A program made the position numbers and the translations under genes. A stretch of 64,000 bases of DNA from Haladaptatus sp. R4 (GTDB lineage: Archaea > Halobacteriota > Halobacteria > Halobacteriales > Haladaptataceae). This document shows positions 44,968-54,882 of the stretch, in pieces. The notes beneath the pieces were generated by a model that was not told where the DNA came from, did no database searches, and worked only from the letters and a program-made list of their open reading frames with translations. The stretch covers positions 1-64,000 of the forward strand of contig NZ_LWHG01000021.1 of the NCBI RefSeq assembly GCF_001625445.1. The letters run 5' to 3'. Position 1 is the first letter of the stretch; every line of letters begins with the position of its first letter.

Positions 44968-45750
44968 ATGCGACGCCGGACACTACTCGCGAGGACGGGC
45001 ACGCTTCTCGCCGGAAGTACACTGCTGTCGGTTGCCGCTAGCGGGGGTGGGCAGGCAACGCTCGACCCGACGTATCGTCTTCTCCTGGGAACGAAGTACG
45101 AGACGGGCGTGTTCGTGCGGGAAGGAGTACGCGATGGCCCAACGGTGTTGGTCGTCGGGGGTATCCACGGCGACGAACGGTGTGGGTATCGGGCCGCGAG
45201 CGAAATCGCCCGTTGGAAGATCGAACGGGGAAAACTGGTCGTCCTTCCGAAGGCGAACCGAGTGGCGATTCGAAAGAATCGGCGCGAAGGTGCACACGGG
45301 GACTTGAACCGACAGTTCCCGAGCGGTGAAGAGCCAAAGACGAAGTTGGCGCGAGCCATTTGGGGAGTGGTCGAACGACACGATCCGGAGATGGTGCTCG
45401 ACCTGCACCGTTCACTCGGGATTTACAGCTATCACGAATCGTCGGTCGGACAGGTGATCTGGCCGACAGACGCCGACCCGGCACCCGAGTATGCAAAACG
45501 GACGGCGGAGCGGTTGAACGAGAACGTCGTCCCGTGGTACATGCCGTTTCACGAGTATCGTCGGGGCGGCGAACTCGACGGGTCGAGACCGATGCTCGTG
45601 CACAAAGTTGCGGGTGACCTCGGCAGACCGGGGTACATCGTCGAGACGACGAAGTTTCTGCTCGATTCGGATACGAGAGCGCGATGGGAGAAGACAGCAG
45701 CGACCGACCTGCTCTCTCGTCACGGCATCGAGCGGCGAGGAGGTCGATGA
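44968..45750 (+). CDS. aspartoacylase/succinylglutamate-desuccinylase-type hydrolase, exported
   Basis: The N-terminal MRRRTLLARTGTLLAGSTLLSVAASGGG resembles a short Tat or Sec signal. The catalytic part has GGIHGDE (His67, Glu70), LNRQFPSGE and the third ligand in DLHRSLGIY. It matches the catalytic half of the repeat protein at 8103-10489 but lacks the repeats; the two are paralogues. At 260 aa it is a bare catalytic domain. The next gene starts on its stop codon (ATGA), so they form an operon. Confidence 0.85.
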   Translation: MRRRTLLARTGTLLAGSTLLSVAASGGGQATLDPTYRLLLGTKYETGVFVREGVRDGPTVLVVGGIHGDERCGYRAASEIARWKIERGKLVVLPKANRVAIRKNRREGAHGDLNRQFPSGEEPKTKLARAIWGVVERHDPEMVLDLHRSLGIYSYHESSVGQVIWPTDADPAPEYAKRTAERLNENVVPWYMPFHEYRRGGELDGSRPMLVHKVAGDLGRPGYIVETTKFLLDSDTRARWEKTAATDLLSRHGIERRGGR

Positions 45751-46052
45751 GCGTGAAACGGAGCCGAAATTCGTCCGTTCGACGAATACTCGCCGGGCGG
45801 GCGGTTTGGGGATGGTATCTCCTGTTAGTCGTTCCGCTGGTTCTCGGTGCGGTCGATGCCAAGTTGATGACACCCCTCGCGTTGCCGGGCTACTACGCGT
45901 TGACGTTGGGGAGTGCGTACGGAAGTCACCTGCTTCCGACGTTCGAACTGTGGGTGTTCTGGATACCGTTTTTCATCGGCGCGTATCTCGTCTCGGTGCC
46001 CCTTGCGGCGGTTTCACGTAGTGTTCGGAAGTCATTCGTTGCGTTTAAATAG
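45747..46052 (+). CDS. small membrane protein, 101 aa
   Basis: The ATG overlaps the preceding TGA. A basic N terminus (MSVKRSRNSSVRRILAG) is followed by two hydrophobic segments (GWYLLLVVPLVLGAV and FELWVFWIPFFIGAYLVSVPLAAV) and a short basic tail. It is translationally coupled to the exported hydrolase, so a role in its membrane association is possible but unproven. GAGGAGGT upstream is a good ribosome binding site. Confidence 0.7.
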   Translation: MSVKRSRNSSVRRILAGRAVWGWYLLLVVPLVLGAVDAKLMTPLALPGYYALTLGSAYGSHLLPTFELWVFWIPFFIGAYLVSVPLAAVSRSVRKSFVAFK

Positions 46053-46134
46053 TAACCCCCGATAGAATAGAGTGCAGACATCTGTAGGGGCGTGCGTCCC
46101 GAGTCCGGAAGGGCGAACATACACAAACGAGTGT

Positions 46135-46219
46135 GTCGAGGTAGCCTAGTCTGGCCCACGGCGCAGGGTTGCTAACTCTGTGGCGTCAAGCCTCGAGGGT
46201 TCGAATCCCTCCCTCGACG
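46135..46219 (+). tRNA. tRNA-Ser (GCT)
   Basis: The acceptor GTCGAGG (46135-46141) pairs with CCTCGAC, followed by G. A class II cloverleaf with a long variable arm is present, anticodon loop TTGCTAA gives GCT, and the T-arm is GAGGG TTCGAAT CCCTC. It lies 16 bp before rps13 and is probably cotranscribed with the ribosomal operon. Confidence 0.94.
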
Positions 46220-46235
46220 CTCCAATCAATCAACT

Positions 46236-46742
46236 ATGAGTACCGAACAACCACAGGACGATGACGACGACCTTCGGTACTTCGTCCGCATCGGGCAAAC
46301 AGACCTCGATGGGACGAAGTCCGTAGAGCGATCCCTCGCCGGAATGAACGGGATCGGTCGTCGCACGGCTCGAATTATCGCCGAGGAGGCGGACGTCGAC
46401 CGAACAGCGACGTTCGGCCGCCTCGACGAGGACGACATCGAGAGTGTCGTCGAAGCCGTGGAAAACTACGCCGACGAGGTTCCTGAGTGGCTCACGAACC
46501 ACCGCAAGGAATACTTCTCCGGCGAGACGACCCACGAAACTGGTAACGACCTGTCGATGGCCCGCCGTCGGGACCTCAACAGGATGCAGATGATCGACTC
46601 CTACAAAGGCGTCCGCCACAAGCGTGGACAGAAAGTTCGCGGTCAGCGAACGAAGTCCACGGGTCGTACCGAGGGTACGATCGGCGTGAACGTCGAGGAG
46701 ATCAAGGAAGCGGCGGCCGAAGAAGCGGAGGCTGACGAATAA
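46236..46742 (+). CDS. rps13: 30S ribosomal protein S13
   Basis: This protein binds 16S rRNA in the small-subunit head. [36 protein letters not shown] opens it and [28 protein letters not shown] near the end is the conserved S13 tail. An acidic N-terminal segment and a final acidic helix are haloarchaeal additions. Its stop overlaps the rps4 ATG. Confidence 0.97.
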   Translation: MSTEQPQDDDDDLRYFVRIGQTDLDGTKSVERSLAGMNGIGRRTARIIAEEADVDRTATFGRLDEDDIESVVEAVENYADEVPEWLTNHRKEYFSGETTHETGNDLSMARRRDLNRMQMIDSYKGVRHKRGQKVRGQRTKSTGRTEGTIGVNVEEIKEAAAEEAEADE

Positions 46743-47263
46743 TGTCGCTCCCCGGTGAGAACACCAAGTTCTACGAGACGCCGAACCACCCGTTCCAGGG
46801 CGAGCGTATCGCCGAGGAACGCGGTCTGATGGACCGTTACGGCCTGAAGAACAAGGAAGAGCTCTGGCGAGCACAGAGTGAGCTTCGTAACTACCGACGC
46901 GAGGCTCGTTCCCTGCTCGGCGACATCTCGGGCGACGAAGCCGACGAGAGCAGCGAGTTCCTGTCGCGACTGAAGCGACTCGGCATCCTCGGCGATGGCG
47001 ACGAACTCGGCGACGTGCTGCTGCTCGACATCACCGACGTTCTTGAGCGCCGTCTCCAGACCGTCGCGTACCGAAAGGGTCTCGCTCACACGCCGAAACA
47101 GGCACGCCAATTCATCACGCACGGTCACGTCACGGTGAACGGTCAGCGCGTGTCGGTTCCCTCGGCCAAAGTCGAAATCGACGAGGAAGGCGACATCGCC
47201 TTCGACGAGCACAGCCCGCTTGCGGACGACCTTCACCCCGAACGTTCGGAGGGTAACGAATGA
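46742..47263 (+). CDS. rps4: 30S ribosomal protein S4
   Basis: S4 nucleates 30S assembly. [47 protein letters not shown] begins it, and the S4 RNA-binding module is at LARRLQT-like [37 protein letters not shown]. At 173 residues it has the usual archaeal length. It overlaps rps13 and rps11 at both ends, so translation is coupled. Confidence 0.97.
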   Translation: MSLPGENTKFYETPNHPFQGERIAEERGLMDRYGLKNKEELWRAQSELRNYRREARSLLGDISGDEADESSEFLSRLKRLGILGDGDELGDVLLLDITDVLERRLQTVAYRKGLAHTPKQARQFITHGHVTVNGQRVSVPSAKVEIDEEGDIAFDEHSPLADDLHPERSEGNE

Positions 47264-47646
47264 GCGACAACGACGACAAATGGGGCATCGCCCACGTACA
47301 CGCATCGTTCAACAACACCATCATCACCATCACGGACCAGACCGGTGCCGAGACGATCGCGAAGTCGTCCGGTGGGACGGTCGTCAAGCAGAACCGTGAT
47401 GAGTCCTCGCCGTACGCGGCCATGCAGATGGCCGAGACGGTTGCCGAAGAGGTCAAAGCGGCTGGCATCGACGGCCTGCACATTCGCGTGCGTGGCCCCG
47501 GTGGCAACCTGCAGCAGAACCCCGGTCCGGGTGCGCAGGCGACGATTCGCGCACTCGCACGAGCCGGTATCGAAATCGGACGTATCGAAGACGTAACACC
47601 GATTCCGCACGACGGTACCCGCGCACCGAAAGGTAGTGGATTCTAA
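47260..47646 (+). CDS. rps11: 30S ribosomal protein S11
   Basis: S11 lies on the platform of the small subunit. [33 protein letters not shown] and the C-terminal [18 protein letters not shown] are family hallmarks. At 128 aa it is normal. Its ATG overlaps the rps4 stop, and rpoD follows after 3 bp. The adenylate-kinase-like Fap7 homologue at 25485 is expected to interact with it in ribosome maturation. Confidence 0.97.
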   Translation: MSDNDDKWGIAHVHASFNNTIITITDQTGAETIAKSSGGTVVKQNRDESSPYAAMQMAETVAEEVKAAGIDGLHIRVRGPGGNLQQNPGPGAQATIRALARAGIEIGRIEDVTPIPHDGTRAPKGSGF

Positions 47647-47649
47647 ACC

Positions 47650-48396
47650 ATGACCGAAGACTTCGACGTAGAGTTCATCGACCGCGGTGAACGGAAATCG
47701 CGATTCCTCGTCCGCAACGTCACTCCGGCGTTCGCGAACGGGATTCGCCGAGCGATGATAGCGGACGTTCCGACGCTGTCCATCGATACGCTCCGAGTCA
47801 TCGAGAACTCCTCGGTGATGTTCGACGAGCAAATCGGACTGCGACTCGGGCTCGTCCCGCTGACGACGCCACCCGGAGAGTTCGAGGAGGGCGACACGGT
47901 AACGCTCAGCCTCGACGTTTCGGGACCGGGAACCGCGTTCTCGGGCGACCTCATCAGTTCCGACGAGATGGTCCAGCCCGCCGACGAGAACGTCCCGATC
48001 ATCGACCTGAAAGAGGGTCAACGACTCGAACTGGAAGCCGACGCGGTGATCGGTTCGGGTAAGGAACACACCAAACACCAAGGTGGCGTCGCGGTCGGCT
48101 ATCGTCACCTGCAGCGCGTCGAAGTCGTCGGCGACCGGGACGAGTTCGAGGAGGAAGAGCCGCGAATCCTTCGCGGCGTCATCGAAGACGATGGCGAACT
48201 CGTTCCGACGGAGGCGTTCGACCACGACCTCACACAGCGGTTCCCCGGTAAGGAAGTCGAGGTCATCGACGTACCGAACGCGTTCGTGTTCCACGTCGAA
48301 AGTGACGGCTCGTTCACCGTCGAAGAACTGGTGACACAGGCCGTCGATTCGCTCACGGAACGTGCGGACGAACTCGAACAGGCAATTCAACTATAA
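47650..48396 (+). CDS. rpoD: RNA polymerase subunit D
   Basis: RpoD is the archaeal counterpart of bacterial alpha and starts polymerase assembly with RpoL, RpoN and Rpo[41 protein letters not shown] is the dimerisation domain. The insert region carries no typical CxxC pairs for an Fe-S cluster. At 248 aa it has the haloarchaeal length. It ends the rps13-rps4-rps11-rpoD operon. Confidence 0.97.
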   Translation: MTEDFDVEFIDRGERKSRFLVRNVTPAFANGIRRAMIADVPTLSIDTLRVIENSSVMFDEQIGLRLGLVPLTTPPGEFEEGDTVTLSLDVSGPGTAFSGDLISSDEMVQPADENVPIIDLKEGQRLELEADAVIGSGKEHTKHQGGVAVGYRHLQRVEVVGDRDEFEEEEPRILRGVIEDDGELVPTEAFDHDLTQRFPGKEVEVIDVPNAFVFHVESDGSFTVEELVTQAVDSLTERADELEQAIQL

Positions 48397-48441
48397 CCAT
48401 GACCGGCCCTTACAACCTCCCTGACGTGTCCGCCGATTCGA

Positions 48442-48519
48442 CCGGGAGTGTCAACTCCCGGGTTCGACGGGCTCGCGGACGCTTCCCGTCCGCGGAAATC
48501 GAGGCACGAAATGCCTCGA
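48442..48519. repeat. three consecutive perfect hairpins between rpoD and tRNA-Leu
   Basis: CCGGGAGT/ACTCCCGG (48442-48461, 4-nt loop), CGCGGACG/CGTCCGCG (48474-48494, 5-nt loop) and TCGAGGCA/TGCCTCGA (48499-48519, 5-nt loop) follow each other. A TATA-like TTTTAAG at 48533-48539 comes next and probably drives tRNA-Leu and rpl18e. The hairpins may end the rpoD operon. Confidence 0.85.
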
Positions 48520-48591
48520 CAATCGAAAGTGGTTTTAAGGGCCACGGACAACACTGTGTTGCCCGCGAGGGTACGCACGTGTTCTTAGCGT

Positions 48592-48676
48592 GCAGGGATA
48601 GCCAAGTCTGGCCAACGGCGCAGCGTTCAGGGCGCTGTCTCGTAGGAGTCCGCAGGTTCAAATCCTGCTCCCTGCA
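48592..48676 (+). tRNA. tRNA-Leu (CAG)
   Basis: The acceptor GCAGGGA (48592-48598) pairs with TCCCTGC, followed by A. Class II structure: the anticodon stem CAGCG/CGCTG holds loop TTCAGGG giving CAG, a long variable arm is present, and the T-arm is GCAGG TTCAAAT CCTGC. It stands just before rpl18e, a common order in haloarchaea. Confidence 0.94.
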
Positions 48677-48703
48677 TCCGTTCTCTGTACTGGAGGAAGT
48701 AGC

Positions 48704-49057
48704 ATGAGTAAAACTAATCCGAGGCTCAGTAGTCTCATCGCCGAACTCAAGTCGGTGTCCCGTGATTCGGGAGCCGACGTGTGGACCGACGTTGCAGCAC
48801 GCCTCGAGAAACCACGGAGTACGCACGCAGAGGTCAACCTCGGCCGCATCGAGCGGTACGCGGAGGAAGAGGAGACCGTCATCGTACCCGGTAAGGTTCT
48901 CGGTAGCGGCGTCCTGCAGAAGAACGTCACTGTTGCTGCGGTCGACTTCTCGTCGACTGCGGAGACGAAGATTCAGCAGGCAAACGGCGAACCGATCCAA
49001 CTCGAACAGGCAATCGAACAAAATCCCAGCGGTTCCAACGTCCGGGTGATTCGATGA
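48704..49057 (+). CDS. rpl18e: 50S ribosomal protein L18e
   Basis: This 117-residue archaeal/eukaryotic-type L15-related protein has [36 protein letters not shown] and [38 protein letters not shown] just upstream is a ribosome binding site. Its stop overlaps the rpl13 ATG. Confidence 0.96.
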   Translation: MSKTNPRLSSLIAELKSVSRDSGADVWTDVAARLEKPRSTHAEVNLGRIERYAEEEETVIVPGKVLGSGVLQKNVTVAAVDFSSTAETKIQQANGEPIQLEQAIEQNPSGSNVRVIR

Positions 49058-49491
49058 GTATCGCAGAATTCGACGCAGATGTCGTCGTCGACGCACGCGA
49101 CTGTATTCTCGGTCGCGTCGCAAGCAAGGTTGCACAGCGTGCATTGGACGGCGAGACGGTCGCCGTCGTCAACGCCGAGCAAGCTATCATCACCGGCGGC
49201 AAACAGGACGTACTGGACAAATTCGAGACGCGCGTCAACCTCGGCTCCGATCAGGGGCCGTACTACCCGAAGCGTCCGGACATGCTCGCAAAGCGAGCGA
49301 TTCGGGGAATGGTTCCGTACAAGAAGCCGCGAGGGCGAGAAGCCTTCGAGAACGTGCGTGTCTACGTCGGCAACCCGTACGACGAGGACGGCGAAGTCCT
49401 CAACGGGACGTCGTTGGACCGACTCTCGAACATCCGCTTCGTCCAGCTGGGCGAAGTCAGCGACTACCTAGGTGCTAACGTCACATGGTAA
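49054..49491 (+). CDS. rpl13: 50S ribosomal protein L13
   Basis: [41 protein letters not shown] and the basic [37 protein letters not shown] are the L13 core. The protein is 145 aa. It overlaps rpl18e upstream and rps9 downstream (7 bp). Confidence 0.97.
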   Translation: MSIAEFDADVVVDARDCILGRVASKVAQRALDGETVAVVNAEQAIITGGKQDVLDKFETRVNLGSDQGPYYPKRPDMLAKRAIRGMVPYKKPRGREAFENVRVYVGNPYDEDGEVLNGTSLDRLSNIRFVQLGEVSDYLGANVTW

Positions 49492-49880
49492 CGAACACGA
49501 GCGGAAAGAAGAAGACGGCCATCGCTCGCGCCACGGTTACGGACGGCGAAGGTCGTGTACGAATCAACTCGAAGCCAGTCGAACTGGTGGAACCGGAAAT
49601 GGCTCGCCTCAAGATGCTCGAACCGTTCCGCATCGCGGACGACGAGCGTGAGGGAGTCGACGTGGAAGTGAGCGTTTCGGGTGGCGGCATCACCGGACAG
49701 GCAGACGCCGTCCGCACCGCCATCGCTCGCGGCCTCGTCCAGTTCATGGGCGACGCCGAACTTCGTGACGCGTTCATGGAGTTCGACCGTTCCCTGCTGG
49801 TCAACGACGTCCGCCAGTCCGAACCGAAGAAGTGGGGCGGACCCGGTGCCCGCGCCCGCTACCAGAAGTCCTACCGTTAA
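49485..49880 (+). CDS. rps9: 30S ribosomal protein S9
   Basis: S9 reaches the decoding centre through its basic tail. [33 protein letters not shown] begins it, and the end [18 protein letters not shown] carries the conserved C-terminal KSYR that contacts P-site tRNA. At 131 aa it is normal. It is followed after 12 bp by rpoN. Confidence 0.97.
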   Translation: MVTNTSGKKKTAIARATVTDGEGRVRINSKPVELVEPEMARLKMLEPFRIADDEREGVDVEVSVSGGGITGQADAVRTAIARGLVQFMGDAELRDAFMEFDRSLLVNDVRQSEPKKWGGPGARARYQKSYR

Positions 49881-49892
49881 GGTGATCAACCC

Positions 49893-50093
49893 ATGATGAT
49901 TCCAGTCCGGTGTTTCACGTGTGGTAACGTAGTGAGCGAACACTGGCAGGAGTACAAGGCGCGCGCCGAGACGCAGATGGGTAACGAAGACCCCGGTAAG
50001 GTCCTCGACGACCTCGGTGTCGAACGCCACTGCTGCCGACGGATGCTCGTCGCACACAAAGACCTCGTGGACATCGTCGCACCCTATCAGTAA
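49893..50093 (+). CDS. rpoN: RNA polymerase subunit N
   Basis: RpoN binds zinc through CFTCGN and the pair HCCRRML, and helps RpoD assemble. At 66 aa it has family length. The second ATG (49896) would give [10 protein letters not shown], the more usual N terminus. The rpoK gene starts on its stop. Confidence 0.97.
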   Translation: MMIPVRCFTCGNVVSEHWQEYKARAETQMGNEDPGKVLDDLGVERHCCRRMLVAHKDLVDIVAPYQ

Positions 50094-50275
50094 TGCCCCA
50101 ACAACAATACTCCCGATACGAAAAAGCCCGAATCCTCGGTGCACGCGCACTGCAGGTATCGTACGGCGCACCCGTTCTCGTCGAAACGGAGGAGTCCCAG
50201 CCGATACTCATCGCAGCAGAAGAGTACGACGCTGGCGTCCTACCGTTCTCGGTTCGACGTGAGGGGGCAGAATGA
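50093..50275 (+). CDS. rpoK: RNA polymerase subunit K
   Basis: RpoK is the counterpart of omega/RPB6. [47 protein letters not shown] is the complete family core in 60 aa. It overlaps rpoN and eno. Confidence 0.96.
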   Translation: MPQQQYSRYEKARILGARALQVSYGAPVLVETEESQPILIAAEEYDAGVLPFSVRREGAE

Positions 50276-51483
50276 CGCGCATCGAGAGCGTTCGGCTCCG
50301 TCAGATACTCGATTCGCGTGGCAACACGACGGTCGAAGCCGACGTGTTGACCGAGAGCGGCGGATTCGGCCGTGCGGCCGCACCGAGCGGCGCGAGTACG
50401 GGCGAGTACGAGGCGATCGAACTCGATACGAGCGAGGCGATCGCCTCCGCTCGTGAGCATGCGATCCCACGACTCGAAGGGAACGTCTTCGTCGGCGACC
50501 AGCGCGACGTGGACCGCACCCTTCGCGCTGCGGACGGGACGGACAACTTCTCCGAGATCGGCGCGAACAGCGCCGTCGCCATCAGCATGGCCGCCGCGAA
50601 GGCCGCGGCGGACGTGCTCGGTGCACCCCTGTATCAGCACCTCGGCGGTGCGTTCCGTGGCGACAACTACCCGATTCCGCTCGGGAACGTCATCGGGGGT
50701 GGCGAACACGCCGCCGACGCGACGGCGATTCAGGAGTTCCTCTCCGCACCCGTCGGTGCGCCGAGCGTCCAGGACGCGGTGTTCGCCAACGCGGCCGTCC
50801 ACCAGGAGGTCGCGGACATCCTCGCCGAGCGGGACATTCCGGCAGGCAAAGGCGACGAAGGTGCGTGGGCACCGTCCATCGACGACGACGACGCGTTCGA
50901 ACTCATGGAGGAAGCCACTTCGACCGTTTCCGACGAGTTCGGATTCGAGATTCGATTCGGCATCGACGTGGCCGCAGCCGAGATGTACGATGCCGACGCG
51001 GACGAGTACCAGTACCGCGACCGAACCCGTTCGACCGACGAACAGATCGACTATCTCGCGGACCTCGTGAACGAGTACGACCTCGCATACGTCGAGGACC
51101 CGTTGGACGAGAACGATTACGACGGCTTCGCCAAACTCACCGAGAAGGTCGGTGACAAGACGCTGATTTGTGGTGACGACCTGTTCGTCACCAACGTCGA
51201 GCGACTTTCGGACGGTATCGAGAAGGGTGCCGGAAACAGCATCCTCATCAAGCCGAACCAGATCGGCACGCTTTCGGACGCGTTCGATGCCGTCGAACTG
51301 GCGATCGAGAACGGGTACGACCCGGTCATCTCGCATCGTAGTGGCGAAACCGAGGACACGACGATTGCACACCTCGCCGTGGCGACCGACGCACCGTTCA
51401 TCAAGACGGGCGCGGTCAGCGGCGAGCGAACCGCAAAGCTCAACGAACTCATCCGAATCGAGCAGAACGTATCACGATTATGA
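50272..51483 (+). CDS. eno: enolase
   Basis: Enolase interconverts 2-phosphoglycerate and phosphoenolpyruvate. The protein is 403 aa with [28 protein letters not shown], the metal ligands in [13 protein letters not shown] and [10 protein letters not shown], and [12 protein letters not shown] with the catalytic Lys, followed by [18 protein letters not shown]. Its placement between rpoK and rps2 is common in archaea. Start and stop both overlap neighbours by 4 bp. Confidence 0.97.
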   Translation: MTRIESVRLRQILDSRGNTTVEADVLTESGGFGRAAAPSGASTGEYEAIELDTSEAIASAREHAIPRLEGNVFVGDQRDVDRTLRAADGTDNFSEIGANSAVAISMAAAKAAADVLGAPLYQHLGGAFRGDNYPIPLGNVIGGGEHAADATAIQEFLSAPVGAPSVQDAVFANAAVHQEVADILAERDIPAGKGDEGAWAPSIDDDDAFELMEEATSTVSDEFGFEIRFGIDVAAAEMYDADADEYQYRDRTRSTDEQIDYLADLVNEYDLAYVEDPLDENDYDGFAKLTEKVGDKTLICGDDLFVTNVERLSDGIEKGAGNSILIKPNQIGTLSDAFDAVELAIENGYDPVISHRSGETEDTTIAHLAVATDAPFIKTGAVSGERTAKLNELIRIEQNVSRL

Positions 51484-52256
51484 GCGATAACGAATCCGAA
51501 CAGGTAGAAGAAGAAACGGACGGTCTCGACGCCGCGGAAGAGGAGATCGACGCGGAACCGACCGGCGAGTCCGGTGCGGAACCGGACGTCGACCCTGACG
51601 ACGACGTCGCCGCACAGGCGGACGAGACCGAAGAAGAAGAACCGCAGTTCGACGAGGACGTCCTCGGCGACGAGGAGGCAGACCTCCTCATTCCCGTCGA
51701 GGACTACCTCGGCGCAGGTGTCCACATCGGTACCCAGCAGAAGACCGAGGACATGGAGCGGTTCATCCACCGCGTTCGCACGGACGGTCTGTACGTCCTC
51801 GACGTGAGCAAGACCGACCAGCGAATCCGTACGGCGGCGAACTTCCTCGCCGACTACAACCCGGAGCAGATTCTGGTCACGTCCTCGCGCCAGTACGGTC
51901 GCTTCCCGGCCGAGAAGTTCGCCGACGCCGTCGGCGCACGTGCCCGCACGGGTCGATTCATCCCGGGTACGCTGACGAACCCGAAATACGACGGCTACAT
52001 CGAGCCGGACGTCGTGGTCGTCACGGACCCCATCGGAGACGCACAGGCGGTCAAAGAGGCCATCACGGTCGGCATCCCCGTCATCGCGATGTGTGACTCC
52101 AACAACTCCACGAGCAACGTGGACCTCGTCGTCCCGACGAACAACAAAGGTCGCAAGGCGCTGTCGGTCGTCTACTGGCTGCTCGCCAACGAGACGCTCG
52201 ACCGCCGCGGTGCCGAACCTGCCTACTCGCTCGACGATTTCGAGAGCGAGATTTAA
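51480..52256 (+). CDS. rps2: 30S ribosomal protein S2
   Basis: The S2 core starts near residue 66 with [41 protein letters not shown] and includes [11 protein letters not shown] and [27 protein letters not shown]. The first 65 residues are extremely acidic ([21 protein letters not shown]...), a halophilic extension. It is 258 aa and ends the long ribosomal/polymerase operon. Confidence 0.97.
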   Translation: MSDNESEQVEEETDGLDAAEEEIDAEPTGESGAEPDVDPDDDVAAQADETEEEEPQFDEDVLGDEEADLLIPVEDYLGAGVHIGTQQKTEDMERFIHRVRTDGLYVLDVSKTDQRIRTAANFLADYNPEQILVTSSRQYGRFPAEKFADAVGARARTGRFIPGTLTNPKYDGYIEPDVVVVTDPIGDAQAVKEAITVGIPVIAMCDSNNSTSNVDLVVPTNNKGRKALSVVYWLLANETLDRRGAEPAYSLDDFESEI

Positions 52257-52374
52257 ACGACGTTTTTCGACGCGATTTGTGCCTTTTCCGAACTCGATGG
52301 TCGATAGCGACGGCGTTCGAGAATCACCGATATCGGGGTAGTATTCCGCTGACGCTGGAAAAGAGGTCCGGGAT

Positions 52375-53694
52375 TCAGTTCAGCGACTGCTCGATTTCGG
52401 CTTCGAGGGAGTGAATCCGCTGTTCCAAGTCGGCGACCATCTCGGTCTGCTGTTCGTTTGCCGTGGCGATGCGCTCGACCGAATCGGAGACGGTCTCGCT
52501 TCGACGGACGCTGTTGTCGATGATGCTCGCGATTTCCTCGGCGCTAGCGGCCTGTTCGTCGGTCGCGTCGGCGATTTCGGTGATTCCCACGTCGGTTTCC
52601 TGAATCGCGGAGACGATCGACTGCTGATTTTCGACGACGGTTTCGATTTCTTCGGTCGCGGTGACGATACCATCGTTCGTCTCTTCGATGCTTTCGACCG
52701 TGTCGAGTGCGGTTTCGCGGATGTCGTCGACGATGGACTCTATCTGGTCGACGCGCTCTTTGGACTGCTCGGCGAGGTCCTTGATCTCGTTGGCGACGAC
52801 GGCGAAGCCGTCACCTTCCGATCCGGCGCGTGCGGCCTCGATGTTGGCGTTGAGCGCGAGGAGGTTGGTCTGTTTCGCGATGTTGTCGATGACTTCGACG
52901 ATTTCGTCGATCTCGTCGATGCGGTTTTCGAGTTCGCTCGCGTCGGTGACGACTTCCTCCGCGCTCTCGGAAACCTCGTCGACCGTGGCGAGCGTGTCGG
53001 CGGCCGCGTCGGCTGACGTCTCGGCAAGCGTTTTGGTCTCGGTGCTTTGGCTACTGACCTCCTCGGAACTGGCGGCGATCTCCTCGATCGTCGCGCTGAA
53101 GGTGGCGACTTCCGACTGGACATCGCCGAGGTTATCGGATTGATCGCGAGTTAGCTCCCGGATGGACTGGGAATCCTCCGCGACGTCCGCGGCGGAATCA
53201 CGGAGTTCGGCGACCGCGCCTTCGACCTCTTCGGACATCTGTTGTTGCAACCCGCGGACGGCTTCCCGCTGTTCGATGAGTTCGGTGACGCGGGTGATGA
53301 CTTCGACGGCACCGACCGTCTCACCGTCCGGGGTGGTGATCGGAACACCGAGAGCGCGTCCGTGGATCGTCCCGCCGCTCGCCGTGGGTGCCGTACGAAT
53401 ATCCGACTCTCGGACGACTTGGCCGGTCCGGACCACCGTTTCGGCGAGCGTTTCGTCTTGACCGTCCGTCCCGAACAGTTCGTAGGAGGGCATGCCGATC
53501 GCCCGACTCGCGGAGTAGCCCGTCAACTCCTCCGCACCGGAGTTCCAGTAGGTGATGGTTCCGTGCTCGTCCACGACGAACACGGGCTCGGGTAGTCTCG
53601 TGACGAGACTTTCGAACGCGTGACGCCAAAACGCACCAGCATCGAGGTCGCCGCCGGGGTAGATTTCGTTTCGTACCGATTGTTCAGTTCCCAT
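52375..53694 (-). CDS. soluble PAS-containing chemotaxis transducer
   Basis: A PAS domain (residues 25-135: LPEPVFVVDEHGTITYWNSGAEELTGYSA) is joined to a methyl-accepting signalling domain with the conserved tip VIDNIAKQTNLLALNANIEAARAGSEGDGFAVVANEIKDLAEQS. There is no membrane helix, so it senses an intracellular signal, perhaps redox or a bound cofactor. The start MGTEQSVRN is preferred to an ATG 11 codons upstream. It interrupts the rps2-mvk order usual in haloarchaea, on the opposite strand. Confidence 0.92.
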   Translation of the reverse strand: MGTEQSVRNEIYPGGDLDAGAFWRHAFESLVTRLPEPVFVVDEHGTITYWNSGAEELTGYSASRAIGMPSYELFGTDGQDETLAETVVRTGQVVRESDIRTAPTASGGTIHGRALGVPITTPDGETVGAVEVITRVTELIEQREAVRGLQQQMSEEVEGAVAELRDSAADVAEDSQSIRELTRDQSDNLGDVQSEVATFSATIEEIAASSEEVSSQSTETKTLAETSADAAADTLATVDEVSESAEEVVTDASELENRIDEIDEIVEVIDNIAKQTNLLALNANIEAARAGSEGDGFAVVANEIKDLAEQSKERVDQIESIVDDIRETALDTVESIEETNDGIVTATEEIETVVENQQSIVSAIQETDVGITEIADATDEQAASAEEIASIIDNSVRRSETVSDSVERIATANEQQTEMVADLEQRIHSLEAEIEQSLN

Positions 53695-53898
53695 GGACAG
53701 ATTATGTATTCGAACGGATACAACCAATCAGTATATATTTTGGGAATGATGCAACGAGACTGACTACGGAGAGATTCGGTTCGGACGGCTTCATTTCAGA
53801 CGATCGTATGACGAATCTCGAATCCGTCCGGAACCCTGTCCGCCGTGAGCGGACCGGAGTCCGAAAACCCTGTTATCTCCCGGTGCGGAGCCACGAAC

Positions 53899-54882
53899 AT
53901 GACCGTTTCCAGCGCCCCCGGGAAAGTGTATCTCTTCGGGGAACACGCCGTCGTCTACGGCGAACCCGCCGTCCCGTGTGCCATCGAACGCCGAGCGACA
54001 GTGACCGTCGAACTGCGCGATGACGACCGATTGCGCGTCAACGCCGAGGATTTGAGTCTCGATGGGTTCACCATCGAGTACGGTCGCGGTGCCGACGAAA
54101 CGCCGGACGTGAACGTCTCCGAGTCGCTCGTCCGAGCGGCGACCGGGTACATCGACGCGTCGGTCAAGCAAGTCCGCGACGCGACCGACACGCCGGATGC
54201 GGGCTTCGACATCACCGTCGAGAGCGACATCCCGCTCGGTGCGGGACTCGGGTCCTCGGCCGCGGTCACCGTCGCCGCGATAGACGCCGCGACCCGCGAA
54301 CTGGGCGTAACGCTTTCGAGCGACGAACTCGCGGACCGAGCGTATCGGGCCGAACTCGCGGTACAGGACGGGGAAGCCTCCCGCGCCGACACGTTCTGCT
54401 GTGCGACCGGCGGCGCGGTCCGCGTCGAGGGCGACGACTGCCGGAAGATCGACGCACCCGACCTGCCCATCGTCGTCGGCTTCGACGGCGGCGCGGGCGA
54501 CACCGGGAAACTCGTCGCGGGCGTCCGAGCGCTCCGCGAGGAGTACGACTTCGCGGCGGAGACCGTCGAGAGCATCGGTGACATCGTCCGGCAGGGAGAG
54601 CAGGTGCTCGCCGACGGCGATATCGAGAAGCTCGGGATGCTCATGAACTTCAACCACGGTCTGCTGGAGGCGCTCGGCGTCTCCTCGCGCTCGCTCGACA
54701 ACATGGTCTGGGCGGCCCGCGACGCGGGCGCGCTCGGCGCGAAACTCACGGGTGCCGGTGGCGGCGGCTGTATCGTCGCGCTCGACCCGACGGACGAGAC
54801 GAAGACGGCGCTCCGATTCACGCCGGGGTGTGAGGACGCCTTCCGCGCCGAACTCGATACCGAAGGGGTGCGCGTCGAATGA
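53899..54882 (+). CDS. mvk: mevalonate kinase
   Basis: This GHMP kinase phosphorylates mevalonate to mevalonate 5-phosphate for isoprenoid lipid synthesis. SSAPGKVYLFGEHAVVYGEPAVP opens it, the ATP loop IPLGAGLGSSAAVTVA is near residue 115, and KLTGAGGGGCIVAL is motif 3. At 327 aa it is normal. The ipk gene overlaps its stop. The ATG at 53899 is preferred over an upstream ATG because the family begins directly before SSAPGK. Confidence 0.95.
   Translation: MTVSSAPGKVYLFGEHAVVYGEPAVPCAIERRATVTVELRDDDRLRVNAEDLSLDGFTIEYGRGADETPDVNVSESLVRAATGYIDASVKQVRDATDTPDAGFDITVESDIPLGAGLGSSAAVTVAAIDAATRELGVTLSSDELADRAYRAELAVQDGEASRADTFCCATGGAVRVEGDDCRKIDAPDLPIVVGFDGGAGDTGKLVAGVRALREEYDFAAETVESIGDIVRQGEQVLADGDIEKLGMLMNFNHGLLEALGVSSRSLDNMVWAARDAGALGAKLTGAGGGGCIVALDPTDETKTALRFTPGCEDAFRAELDTEGVRVE

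Noticed and set aside
44388-45359. Minus-strand frame containing ATTKTGSS repeats
   Set aside because: The repeat peptide is only the translation of the 24-bp DNA repeat; the rest is antisense to moaA and the exported hydrolase.
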